Positions 44,643-56,198 of a stretch of DNA of 64,000 nucleotides are shown here, in pieces (positions within the stretch are counted from its first letter, which is position 1; every line of letters starts with the position of its first letter). The translations under genes were made by a program, and so were the position numbers. Below the pieces are notes generated by a model. The model made no database searches and had not been told where the DNA came from. It saw nothing but the letters and a program-made list of their open reading frames with translations. Source of the stretch: Humulus lupulus (lineage: Eukaryota; Streptophyta; Magnoliopsida; Rosales; Cannabaceae); the NCBI RefSeq assembly GCF_963169125.1, contig NC_084796.1, positions 91,434,888-91,498,887 of the forward strand, written 5' to 3'.

Positions 44643-46205
44643 AATTTAAAATAAAGTATAATTATTATTTTTTAATTGTCAATATATAGATAAATATTAT
44701 TAAAAATTAAAATATATAGAGATAATTGTAAAGGCCTTATTTATTATAATATTATATTAAATCCCTTTTATTTTTTTAAATGCTATTTATTTATAATTTA
44801 TTAAATAATTGTTGTAATAGTTTTAAAAGAAAAAAACCTATTATGATGAATTTTCACATAAAAATCTTCTTTTATTAAAAATGATCAAAAAGTTAAAAAA
44901 TTATTTGAATAACTCATTTTTAACTACTAGATATTTAGTGTTGTAGATTATTATTACTTTGTTATGAATATATTAAAATAAATAATTTAATTAGTACATG
45001 ATAAAAGTAATATTGTATTGGATCATACAACAGCTTGAATAGAAATGTTGTATATTGTATTGGATCATACAATAATTTGAATAGAAATATGATCTCGTGT
45101 TAAAAGTACATATGTGACAATATTTGCATTAGAATTGTTGTCTTATGTAAATTTTAATCTATATAGTACAAGAGTTCCAAAAAATCTATTGTGTTGTGTA
45201 TAAATTTAATATGAGACCAAAATTCTATTACAAATGTCATCTCATATGAGTTGTCTAAATACAGTTTTATTGTGGGAGCACCCATTTTGTCCCTAAAGGT
45301 GAGGACATTTTTATACTTATTGATATATAATCTGATGGTTGTGATTTATTTTCGTACAATAGTGTTGGGTGTATTTGATTTTTTCATATTTAATTAAATA
45401 GGCACACGTCATTTATAGTCTCCTTTTTTTTTTATAATAAAATTATGCAGAAGATCATTTTCATTCTTTAAAAAAAAAAAAAAAACAAAAAAAGACAGAG
45501 ACCGAAGGCAATAAAACATAGAATAGAATTTAATCAAGTTTTCCTAAATAGTAAATACTTTCACAATTTTTTTTCATTAACTTCTTGTTTCTTTCATAAT
45601 TATAGTAAATAATATATACATTGTAGTTCAAATACAAAAATGCAAAACTATTTAGTAAGGAAAAACTATCTATTAAAATTCAATATATATTTTAAACAAA
45701 ACTCGAGAAGAAAAGCAGAATATGAGAGAAGAATCTAGAAGAGGAGTCAGAATGTTGATCGGGAAACCAGAGGAAAGAAAGTGAATTCGTAGAACCTTTC
45801 TAGTTTTGCTTAGGACTATTGTTGATCTTCTTTGGTTGCTGCAAACTGAGGATGTTTAGCTTAGTTGAGCAGTAGCGGCGGTGGAAGGATTTTGGGTGGT
45901 TGTTGGTCGTCGAAAACGTCACGTCTCCTAATCTGAACCGGAAGAACAATTTTAGGAGCGATGTCTGCAGTGGCAGTGGAGCACAACGTCGGCTGAGGGT
46001 AGAAGAAATCAGTGGTAAAGAAGTTATACTAAGACCAGCCATAAAAGATAATGAGAGGAAATTTTCTTAGAAAATTTGGCCCACCATAATGAACAATTAC
46101 AATTTTAAATAGAAATCAATTACATAAAAAAAATACATTAGTGAGATGTGCATTTGGAAAAAAAATATTTATTCAATAAAATATTCAATCTTCTTAAAAG
46201 TAAAA
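44643..46205. other. AT-rich intergenic DNA
   Basis: No gene supported. A motif of about 43 bp (TTGTATTGGATCATACAA followed by GAATAGAAATRT) is repeated twice in tandem near 45014-45095. An A-rich run is at 45470-45496. A minus-strand 80-codon frame (46042-45800) has no family I recognise. Confidence 0.5.
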
Positions 46206-47096
46206 GAATAATTAGTCAATTTACCCCTTAGTATGTTTTTGTTCCCTCACTTGTCTTCAAATGCTCCAAGATATTAAAATTAGTATTCTTTTACCCTTAA
46301 CTAATTCTTTTAATATAAATTTACTTAAATACTTTTATCTATTATCAATCATTGCCCAAATTGATAACCTTATCTTATTTTGACCCTTAAATTTGACTTT
46401 TCTTATTAATTTATTTTTTTAGTTTGATTTAAATATTAAGATCATTTATTTTTTTTACTTCTAACACATGCTATTGGAAAAATATATAAAATTAGTTAAG
46501 TGAATATATATTAATTTATGTTACAATATATGTTATTTACTCATAATTAATATATACATTTGTTTTGAAAAAATAAATATTTTAACAAACTCATATTTAT
46601 TTTTATTGATAAATAAAAAAAATAACAAAACTATATAAGTTTAGAATTTTTTTAAGTTTATTCCGAATCAATATTTTCCCAATTTTTTCTTACTTGTAGC
46701 AAATAGATACATTAATAACATTATAAAATAATTATTTATTATAAAATTTCTAACTATTTAATCAAGTATATAATCCAACAAAAAAATCACAATGAACTTT
46801 TATAAATAATAGGTAAAAGATGAATTTTTTTTTTTAATTTACATAGTAATTGAATAAAAAAAATTAGTTGTATAGTCAAATTTATAATAAAAACAAAATT
46901 TTAGAGTAAAACTATAATATTTTTATCATCTGGTTATAGACAAAATGTTTGGGGGATAAATTTATATTAAGAAAATTAGTTAGGAGGTAAAAGAAGACTA
47001 ACTTTACTATTCTGGGGCTTTCCAAGACAATATCAAAAGTGTGGGGGCCTAAGCATACTACTAACAAAAGTGAGGGAGAAAATACACTAATTGTTC
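46206..47096. mobile_element. Inverted-repeat DNA element (891 bp), Mutator-like by target duplication
   Basis: The ends GAATAATTAGTCAATTTACC and (complement) GAACAATTAGTGTATTTTCT are diverged inverted repeats extending about 125 bp. Inside are matching CTTTTACC..CTAACTAATT blocks. Flanks are AAAGTAAAA (46197-46205) and AAAGTAATA (47097-47105), 8 of 9 alike. No transposase inside, so non-autonomous. Class assignment rests on the 9-bp flank. Confidence 0.6.
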
Positions 47097-47224
47097 AAAG
47101 TAATATGTAAACCAAGGAAAGCAAAATTAAATAACATTAAAACATATCCTTACCTGCTTCACGGAATATTATAAGACCGTGCAAAATGAGTTCCCCTACT
47201 CAAGAAATATCATATATAAATATA

Positions 47225-47573
47225 TAAGGAGTTTCTTAGGTAGGGGCATTACTTTTGTTCATACAAAAGGGACATTTTCTATTTTCGGCAATTTGGTAAA
47301 TTATTACTCATTTTTTTTGTTTGATGACATACATTATAGTTATATCAGAGATCCTCCCAATTTTCAGGAAATTCTGAATAATTTATAATACCGAAACAAG
47401 AGCTCTAACGGTCTGTTTTCCACGCATATAAAAAAGATCAGACAATCGTGCAACTGATTGTTTGAATTCTGATTTCGGCACTATAAATTATTTTGAATTT
47501 CTAAAAAATTGGCATGATGCCTGATATAACTATATTGTACGACATCATATAAAAAATATTGGGTTATAATTTC
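47225..47573. repeat. MITE-like repeat, left part, split by the second Tat-type element
   Basis: Left end AAGGAGTTTCTTAGGTAGGGGCATTACTTTTG; its complement-like partner ends at 55033 (split here only for description, both follow TA-rich DNA). A 100-bp module occurs at about 47290-47395 and inverted at about 47475-47573. The Tat LTR begins directly after ATTTC at 47569-47573, and the repeat resumes with ATTTC at 54963. Confidence 0.65.
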
Positions 47574-48546
47574 TATTATCCCCGTTTCCTCCTCGCACAC
47601 GTGGCACGGTACAGTAAGTCCATGGGCTATTATGAAGGGATCCAAGGCCCAGACTGAGCCCAATGGACGGGGAAGGAGTGAATCCTGGTGGCCCAAATGT
47701 TAGTAAGCCCAACATTATCCATTGGACATCCCCGCCCAAGAGAAGCCGGAACAATGAATTTGGCGCGTTTCGTCTTCCTGGACCCAGTATAAGGTGTCAT
47801 TTGGGGTGCGAATAAGGAGGACGTTTCCAAGTCTAAGAATGGACCGGGACGATAGTGGATGAACTCAGGCTCTACTAAACGAACCTGGGTCTTGGTAAAT
47901 GGACCAGGACGTTGATGAATGAACCTGGACTAGGCCCCCGAGTTGGGTATGATAAACTGTCCCCGACATTGACATTACCCCAAGAAACACAGAGTTTTGT
48001 CTCCTCAACTAACCTGCAAAAACGGTTACATACAGAATGTACGCTATTATTAAGAAGAGTACTGCCACTACTCTGATGGATCCTGTCCCCCGGATCTCCT
48101 TAGAAGCCCACACGAACCAGACTGAAGTTATGTACTGTTGTCAGTCGTATAGCGTGGTTATGTTCGAGTCGGCCCAATGGGCCCTGATTAGTGTATTTTA
48201 TTTGATAGAACCATTTGTATTAAGCCTCTCTTAGTAAGCAAATCCTAATTACATTCGTATTGGGCTTGGATTAGTCCGGCCCAAGTCCAGTGCTTCCAAT
48301 TGCCTATAAATAGGGCCAATTATGCACTGTAGAAGGAATCCCATATTTTCTCTTGTAAGCAATTACTCTGCTCAAACTTGCAGAAAACTCCATTGTCAAA
48401 AGCTCTCTGAGCTCTAATACATCTGACTTGTTGACTAAGGCTCATTAACGCCCCAACCACGCAAAAAACTTGCTTGCATATTCTAAATCCATTTTTTTAA
48501 GCTCTCTTATCTCTTATAATTCTAAGTCTAAAAAACTCGGTAAACA
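47574..48546 (+). repeat. 5' LTR of the second Tat-type element
   Basis: Ends GGTAAACA. TATA box TATAAATA is at 48305-48312. From about 47715 it aligns well with 54130 onward (CATTATCCATTGGACATCC shared). The first 140 bp do not align clearly with the other LTR, and it starts TATTATCC instead of TG. The left boundary therefore rests on the ATTTC flank. Confidence 0.7.
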
Positions 48547-48549
48547 TTT

Positions 48550-48568
48550 TGGTGCTTTCATTGAGAGC
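48550..48568 (+). other. Primer binding site of the second Tat-type element
   Basis: TGGTGCTTTCATTGAGAGC, identical to 211-229, three bases after the LTR end. Confidence 0.75.
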
Positions 48569-48613
48569 TGCAAAAATTTTTTGAGAAAAAAAAGATATCG
48601 AATATCTGCAGCA

Positions 48614-50800
48614 ATGGTGAACACGAGACATAGTATGTTCGATCCTGCTCACCAAGAACAGCAAGGCAATGGGGAGCCATTGCCCAATGAACCTCTCCCT
48701 CAAGACTAACCTAAAGATTCACCCTATCGAATGCCCCAGCCATACGATTCCCAGAATTTTGAGGACGGGGCAGACTACGAGGAGGGTTACTATGAGGAAG
48801 ACGAGGAAAATGAAGGGAGATACTAGGATCACGAAGCTAAGGATCCCGCAATCCCTGAAGAAGAGATGAATCCCAAATAGGAGGATCCAGAGGTAGTCAA
48901 ACTGAAACAACAAGTCCTGGATCAAGAGGCCAGGATATCTGAACAAAAGGAAGCCACCCGCCAGATGCAAGAATCCCTCCTGGCCCTTCAGGCCTTCATT
49001 GCTGCCCAAGGATTGGCAGCCAATCCTCCAGTCGTTCCACCTCTAGGAACACAACCACCGGCCCCACCAGTTAGAGCCGGCGCGCCTGAACACACAAGAC
49101 CGAGCCCTACTCCGGGACCTCAACCCGGAGACAGCTCATCAAACCCGGCTCAAGAAAAAGGGAAAGCCAAGATGGTTGACCCTATGGGAAAAGCAAACCC
49201 CCAAAGGAAAACTCATCTCGTCCCGAAAAACTGGGGCCAACCCACGATCACTCCCTAGGAAATAAAATATGCATCCCGTCCCAGGACGGGATCATCCGAT
49301 CGATCCGCAAGGTGCCAAGCCTCAGGCTATCCCAAGACAGACCGGACGAGAACAACGTTTCCACCCCAGTGCCTCCGTAAAAAAAGTTCACCGAGGGCGC
49401 CTGCGTGCGGATGAGCCGGAAGCCATTAGATCAGGGGAAAACGTCCCAGATAGACCTGCGTGATGGTCTGAATGCCCGAAAGGAGCGGGCCCGCAAGGAA
49501 AAGATCTGCCCTCGAGGGGGAGATCTGAGGAATAACCTCAAGGACAGCAGGAACGAAAGGGTCCCCCTGGACGACGGAATGGCCAGACAGTTCATGGAAA
49601 AGCTGGCCGCATTAAAGAAAGTCACGGACCGTCTAGTTCAGAAACAAGAGGGAGGAGGTTCTGATTCTGAAGAGAAGGAAAAAGAACCATGCGCCAAACA
49701 CATCCTGGATGTGGTGCTCCTGAAGGGGTTTAAAATGTCGGACCTACCCGCCTACACCGGGAACACAGACCCTAGGGACCACTTGTCCCGCTTCAATCGA
49801 TCGATGACTGTTGCCCACGTTTGTGACAACGGAAAATGCATGTGTTTCTCAATCACCCTAGACGGACTCGCGGAAGAGTGGTGGAAGAGACTCAAGACGA
49901 TAGCCATCCTATCCTGGTTTGGACTACAGTCGGCGTTGCGTAAGCAGTTTGTGGCCGCCATGACGATGGACATGCATATCAGCGCCCTCGCCAGTATTAA
50001 GCAGCTCCCCATGAAGACTCTAAAGGCCTACATCCAGTGTTTCACAGAAGAAGCCTCAAAAACCAAGGTGGATGATGGACAACGCCTGGTGGTCCTCAAG
50101 TCCGGGATTCGAGTCGGGTCCCCTCTCTAGGACGACATGCAGCGCAGTAAGGCAGCCCCCCTCGAAGAATTTATAAGGAGGGCACAAGGCTTTATCAACT
50201 GGGAGGCGGCCTGAATCAAGGCATTCGGATGGCAGCGGACCCCACAGCCAGGTGCCAAAACCTTTCCCGGGTACGAGATGCAGTATCCTGCCCATCATTA
50301 TCCAACGCCCCCGGCGGCGCGAGGGTTGACGGGTACTCACGGAATGACCTTCGTAGTCCCCACGGTCTACAGACCTGCCTCCTCAGGATATGTGCCGACA
50401 CAATCCGTCCCATTCTGTGGGCATGGTATGGCGCCGGTCGGGTATAGTGCTGCTCCCGACGGGGCCCAGCCGTCTGTAATGGGAGAGCACAAAGGCAAGC
50501 GTAAACCCCTCCCGGGGGAAGAGATCAGGGAAAGGACAGAACCGATCCGAGCACTATAAAAAGGGCAAGAGGGGCTACGATCCCCAATACTCAGAGTACA
50601 CCAACCCAGTGGACACCACGGAAAACATATATCTGGCCACCGGAAGTACGATTCATTACCGGAAGCCCACCCCCATGTTGAAAGGTGGAAAGAACTCAAG
50701 GGACACCAGCAAAAGGTGCACATATGACATAGACATGGGTCACTCGACCAAGGAGTGTTGTCATCTGAAAGACAAAATCGAGAATTTGATCAAGCTGGGG
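48614..50800 (+). pseudogene. Gag of the second Tat-type element, broken
   Basis: ATG at 48614 followed by an acidic N-terminus with in-frame stops (TAA near 48707, TAG near 48823 and 48878). The gag core lies in a later open stretch, 49690-50130 (GFKMSDLPAYTGNTDPRDHL, EEWWKRL, FINWEAA). A C-X5-H-X4-C type zinc motif is near 50716-50760, in a different frame from the core. The layout parallels residues 400-720 of the intact Tat protein. Confidence 0.82.
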
Positions 50801-51239
50801 CATCTCCACCAGTGGGTCAGGATGCCCGTGGGAGTTCTGGGACTGCGAGCAGGTACTGGACAACCTGCGATCCTGGGTGCGCCTGGATCGTACCAACCTC
50901 CCCAGGGAGGGTACGCTATAGGCTCGGGAGCCCAGGCCCCTTAGGGGGCCTCAATTGTGCAGGCACCCGGACCCGGGATGCCTTTCCCCTCTGGAACCGC
51001 GCCCCCATGGATAGATGGTCACGTGGCCACCATCTCGGGAGGGTCGCATCTGGGGGGGACCATCCAAGAACGATCAAAAGTGATATCTCAATGAGATCGA
51101 CCATGACCATGAGGTATGCGTCTTGGTCCAGACCTCGGCTGAACTCTCGAAGTTGTTGAATTTACCCATCTCCTTCACGGAAGAAGACGCCCAGAACGTC
51201 CACTTCTCGCATCATGAGCCTTTGGTCATCAATGCCTAA

Positions 51240-53308
51240 ATCACCAACAAGATGGTGTCCCGAGTGTTGGTGGATGACAGAAGTTCCGTCAATGTATTGT
51301 TCAAGCCAACCTTCATTGCAATTGGCTTGACTGAGTTAGATCTGGCCTTATGCCCAACCCAGATCTATGGTTTCAATGGAGATTCAATACTCCCAACGGG
51401 GAAGATCCAGTTCCCAGTAACGTTGGGGAACGAGATCCAAGGCTCGTTCAAATTCTGTACGTTCATAGTTGTGGACTGCCAGACCGCTTACAACGTCATA
51501 TTTGGTCTCCCCGCGCTGGTTGAATTCGATGCCATCACCTCCATCCGCCACCTCTGTATGAAATTCCCCTACGACAACGGAGGGGTAAGAATAGTCCGGG
51601 GAGATCAGCAGAGCGCCCAGAAGTGTTACCACATATATGTTCGACCAATTTATATGGTCCGCGAAGAGGCTCTTGAGGAGGAGAATATTGATCCAGTCTC
51701 GCCTCCTCCCCTATGCGGAGGATGGTCCGGGAAGAAGATGAACTGGGTCCAGTGATAGGGGCGGACTGTGCACTAGAGCCCATGGAGGAGATTGAAGAGG
51801 TGTGCATCAACGACACCGACCGACCAAAGTAATCCAAGTCAGGAAGAACCTAAATGTAGAGGTCTGGGCTGCCATCATCGCCCGAGTGAAAGAGAACCAA
51901 GACGCCCTGGTCTGGTCACACTCAGGTATGACCGGGATTGACTGTAACATCATATGCCATGCCCTGAACATTGACGAGGGCACGAATCCGGTCCGACAGA
52001 AATGGAGGCCTCTGGGGGCAGAAAGGGCAGAGGCCGTCAAGTTAGAAGTTGAGAAGTTATCTTCGTTCAACTTCATTCGAGAAGCCTTGTATCTCGTCTG
52101 GCTGGGCAATCCGGTGTTGGTGCCAAAGCCGAACGAAACGTGGAGAACTTCCATCGACTTCACGGATCTCAACATGGTCTGCCCCAAAGACTATTTCCCT
52201 CAACCTTAGATCGTCCAAATGGTAGATGCAACGTCTGGGTAGGAGATGTTGAGCTTCATGGATGCTTTCTCTGGCTCTAAGCAGATCTCATTACACGTAG
52301 CAGACCAAGAACACACCAACTTCCAAACAGACAAAGGGGTTTACTGCTACATTGTCATGCCCTTCGGGCTCAAGAACGCCGGAGCCACGTACCAAAGGCT
52401 CGTTAAGAGAATGTTCCAGGCCCAACTGGGAATGAATATGGAGGTCTACATATATGACATGCTAGTCAAGTCTAAGACCTCTTGAGGACACGCTGACGAT
52501 CTGGCAGAGGCTTTTGTCATCTTTCAGAAGTATGGGATGAAGCTGAACCTCAAGAAGTGCACCTTTGGTGTGGCATCCGTGAAGTTCCTAGGCTTCATAG
52601 TAAGCTCCCGAGGGATAGAAGCCAACCCGGACAAGATCAAAGCACAAAGACGTACAGAGCTTCACGGGGTGAATAGCAGCCCTGAGCCATTTTGTCTCAA
52701 ACTCCACAGACAAGTGCACCCCTATCTTCAACAACCTTCATGGAAGCCAAAGGTTCGAGTGGTTGGTCGAATGTTAAGAGGCCTTCCAAAAACTGAAGGA
52801 ACATTTGGCCCGAGCACCAATCTTGGCAAAGCTAGTGGATGGGGAGTCATTGTACCTTTATTTGGTTGTATCCAAACACGCCATCAGTGCCGCACTCGTG
52901 CGGGAAGAAGGAAAGGGCCTGCTCCCGGTTTATTATGTAAGCAAAAGGTTATTGGGTGCGGAGTCCAGGTACCAGCTAATCGAGAAATTGACATTTTGCT
53001 TACTAATTGCATCCCAGAAGCTTAGGCCTTACTTTCAGGCCTACACCATAAAAGTACTAACAAACCATCCCCTACGGCAAGTGTTACAAAAACCTGAATC
53101 ATCAGGGAGACTCTTGAAGTGGGCCATGGAACTGAGTCAGTTCAACATTGCATATGTTCCCAAGATATCAATCAAGGGGCATGCCCTCGCCAACTTCATC
53201 AGGGAATGCACCAGGATCACTGAAGATGACGATCTCGTCGACCCTATAGCACCCCTATGGAAGGTCTTCGTAGACGAAGCCGTGAATGAAAACGAGTGTA
53301 AAGTGTAA
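51240..53308 (+). pseudogene. Protease, reverse transcriptase and RNase H remnants of the second Tat-type element
   Basis: Protease reads VDDRSSVN (51268 region) where the intact relative has VDNGSSVN, so the N-G of the catalytic triad is altered. Reverse transcriptase spans about 51880-52490 with stops near 52207 and 52240. Its active site reads YIYDM in place of YVDDM. RNase H remnants lie at 52805-53170. The second RNase H stops after VFVDEAVNEN at about 53295, where a short GTAAAGTG repeat marks a deletion. Integrase is absent. Confidence 0.88.
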
Positions 53309-53975
53309 AGTGCAAACTGTAAAGTGTTGGTGTTAGAGTTTATAACATTTCCGGCTATAAGGTTGGCAAGACCTCTGTTTTGAACAGGCGAAGGCGACAC
53401 AAGAGCTCGTCTACTGGTCGAACCGAGACCGCACTGGCGATTGATGGCATAGAAATAGGGCGTGTTGGGAAGAAGTTCGTAGGCAAATTCAGACATAAAA
53501 AGCTCTCTTTATAACTCTGGTTGTTCAGAATGCGTAAACTGGCAAATGAAAATCTGGGAATATTTATAGAGCCAAAAACACATTTTTGGATCCAAAGGTT
53601 CAGGATGACTTCCCCCATCCAAGGGTCCAGGATTACGTAGGGGCTTTAATTAGCTCACTCGAGTAACGGATCATGGATTCGCCAAGTCGCGATCTGTGTC
53701 GTCCCAATCCAACGATCCAAGAAAGGAAATTTCAAAAAAATTCCCATCCGACGGTCCCAATTGATGCAGAAATATTAAATGTTCCACTCAATTACCCCTA
53801 TCGACATCACTCGTACAGACGGGACGCCTCAGAATTTATGCTGACGTTTGGTTGCCAACACAATAACCAAGAGATTCTCTCCAAATCTGCCAGGCGCGAG
53901 TAATATTAATGCACCAGTTATAGATAAACACGTACGTGTAGCATGATGAAGTTGAAAGGTCGGGGGTCACTCGAT
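53309..53975 (-). other. Remnant between pol and 3' LTR, possible antisense promoter
   Basis: On the minus strand CTCTATAAATATTC (53572-53559) is a TATA box in the position where the intact Tat element has its antisense-gene promoter. A short minus frame (53496-53137) reads into the pol remnant and is not called. GAAAGGTCGGGGGTCAC at 53954-53970 is a possible polypurine tract. Confidence 0.4.
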
Positions 53976-54962
53976 TGTCCTTGAAGTAAATGAACCCGCC
54001 TCTTGGTAAATGAACCGGGCTGTTGGGATTTGATCAGGAATATTGGCACAAACACTTCATGCGAGTTTACATCAAGGGGTCCCCCATGAAAATGGTCCTG
54101 CTCTCCGAGGAACAAACCGGGACGCTCAAATGGTCCAACATTATCCATTGGACATCCCTGCACCGGAGAAGCCGAGACCACGAATTTGACACGTTTCGTC
54201 TTCCCGGACCCAGTATAAGGTGTTGTCCGGGGTGCGAATAAGGAGGATGTTTCCAAGTCTAAGAATGGACCGGTACAATAGTGGATGAACTGGGCTCTGG
54301 TCAACGAACTAGGGTCCTGGTAAATGGACTGGGACGTTGATGAATGAACCCGGGCTGGGTACCCAAGTTGGGTATGATAAACTGTCCCCGACACTGACAT
54401 CAACTCGAGAAACATGGAGTTTTCTCTCCTTAACTAACCTATAGAAGAGGTTACATATGGAATGTACGCCATTATTCAGAACAGTACTACTACTACTACT
54501 CTGACGAAGCCTATCCACCGGATCTCCTTAGAAGCCCACGCGAACCAGACTGAAGCTGCTTACTGTTGTCAGTCGTACAACGTGGTTATGTTCTAGCCGG
54601 CCCAATGGGCCCTGATTAGTGTATTTTATTTGATAGAACCCTTTGTATTAAGCCTTCGTTAGTGAGCAAATCCTAATTACATCTGTATTGGGCCCGGATT
54701 AGTCCGGCCCAAATCCAGTGCATCGAACTGCCTATAAATAGGGCCAGTTGTGCACTATAGAAAGAATCCCAGATTTTCTCTTGTAAGCAATTACTCTACT
54801 CAAACTTGCAGAAAACTCCATTGTCAAAAACTCTCTAAGCTCTAATACAACTGACTCGTGGATGCCCCAACCACATAAAAAACTTGCTTGCATATTCTAA
54901 ATCCTTTCTTTTTAAGCTCTCTTATCTTTTATAATTCTAGTTTCCAGAAAACTCGGTAAACA
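53976..54962 (+). repeat. 3' LTR of the second Tat-type element
   Basis: Ends GGTAAACA, TATA box at 54733-54740, a short ACT microsatellite near 54484. The right 830 bp align with 47715-48546. The left edge (TGTCC) is chosen because it follows a purine tract and gives a length close to the 5' LTR; this is uncertain. Confidence 0.65.
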
Positions 54963-55033
54963 ATTTCTCAAAGTGTCAAAAATTGAAAACATTCATACAG
55001 TAGGGGCAAAAGTGATGCCCCTACCTAAGAATC
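54963..55033. repeat. MITE-like repeat, right part
   Basis: Resumes after the Tat insertion. Its end GTAGGGGCAAAAGTGATGCC is the complement-type partner of the left end at 47235. A TA run follows. Confidence 0.65.
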
Positions 55034-55064
55034 CTTATATATATATATATATAATATAAATAAG

Positions 55065-55270
55065 AATTTTTTTCGGCAGGGGCATCACTTTTGCCTAAAT
55101 TGTAGGAGCGTTTTTTTATTTTCGGCACTTGGAGAAATTATAACCTATTTTTTTTTACATGATGGCGTATGTTATACTTATAACAAGTATCCTGTCAATT
55201 TTCAGAATATACCGAATAATAGAAAACATTCCTACGGTAGGTGCAAAAATGATGCCCCTGCTTAAGAAGC
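55065..55270. mobile_element. Small MITE related to the split repeat
   Basis: About 200 bp. The left end CGGCAGGGGCATCACTTTTG and the right end (complement) AGCAGGGGCATCATTTTTGC are inverted repeats. The interior carries the same module as 47290-47395. It sits between TA runs. Superfamily not assigned. Confidence 0.65.
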
Positions 55271-55289
55271 TCCCTATATATATATATAT

Positions 55290-55710
55290 TTATGGATGGA
55301 AGACTTCTCAATGATTACTACCCATAGATGGGTACTAACAATTATGGTGGTGTGGCAACATAGTGACTTCGCATAGCAAGTCACCAACATGTAAATATTT
55401 TTTTTCTATAATAATTTCAAATTTAGTTTTTTTTTTTGCCATAATTAATGTTATTTTCAACCAATGAGAGATACTAGCTATATTTAGAAATTGACATGCA
55501 TTTGAAAAATGAAAAGTTTACAATATTATATTTTCATAATAAATACACTTTTTCATTAGGTAACCCTTCCAAAAATTAGAAAAAATCAATATTTATTTTT
55601 AGAAATATTAATTAATAACTATAAATATGGATCATTGATCTTAATCCAATGATTAATATTAAAGTAACCATCTATGGGTAGTAACCATTAAGAATACACT
55701 CATTTATGTA
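55290..55710. mobile_element. MITE with 45-bp inverted ends, between TA runs
   Basis: TTACTACCCATAGATGG near 55315 and its complement near 55675 (CCATCTATGGGTAGTAA) lie in diverged inverted ends of about 45 bp. Interior AT-rich, no gene. Confidence 0.65.
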
Positions 55711-55825
55711 TATATGTATATATATATATATATAGAATAGACCTTTATCAATTCTAAGAGGTATTGTGCCTATTCAATCTTGACTTGTTTTACCCATTCT
55801 TGAGTAAAAGTCATTTTATTCAATA

Positions 55826-56189
55826 GGGTTTATACTTTTTTAGACCCTGTGTTTTGTCTCATTACTTGTTTGGACCTTGTGTTTTGACAAATTATTTTTT
55901 GGACCCTGTATTTTGTAAAATTGTTCAAATAGGCCCCTCATCCTGATTTTGATGAAGAAAAAATTGAGTATAACAACACAGTTCTTAGGAAGAATGACTG
56001 TATTTTTGTTCTGAGTTGTTAGTTTGATGAATTATTTGTGATTTTAGTTCAAAATACTTTGATCAAAATCGGTTTTAGGGGCCTATTTGAACTATTTTAG
56101 AAAATACAGTGTCCAAAAAGTAATTTGTCAAAACACAAGGTCCAAACATGTAATGAGACAAAACACATGGTCTAAAAAGGTATAAACTC
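55826..56189. mobile_element. Non-autonomous Mutator-like element (364 bp) with long inverted ends
   Basis: Ends GGGTTTATACTTTTTTAGAC and (complement) GAGTTTATACCTTTTTAGAC, with inverted similarity over about 125 bp. Flanked by TATTCAATA at 55817-55825 and 56190-56198, a perfect 9-bp duplication. No coding capacity. Long inverted ends with a 9-bp duplication are typical of Mutator-like elements. Confidence 0.85.
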
Positions 56190-56198
56190 TATTCAATA

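Larger units (their letters stand above)
47574..54962 (+). mobile_element. Second Tat-type LTR retrotransposon, decayed and internally deleted
   Basis: LTR (47574-48546), the same primer site as the first Tat element (48550), decayed gag and partial pol, no integrase, an antisense-promoter-like remnant, and a second LTR ending at 54962. ATTTC flanks both sides (47569-47573, 54963-54967). The split repeat reads continuously across that point, which supports the insertion site. Numerous stops and shifts. Confidence 0.85.

Noticed and set aside
45800..46042. 80-codon minus-strand frame as a possible host gene
   Set aside because: Short, no recognisable domain, no clear promoter or splice context, and surrounded by AT-rich repeats.
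49405..50130. Functional gag gene at 49405-50130
   Set aside because: Open for 241 codons but flanked by stops in the same frame. It is the gag core of a dead Tat copy.
53137..53496. Minus-strand frame as first exon of an antisense gene in the second Tat element
   Set aside because: It overlaps the pol remnant across a deletion junction, and no similarity to exon 1 of the intact antisense gene is visible.
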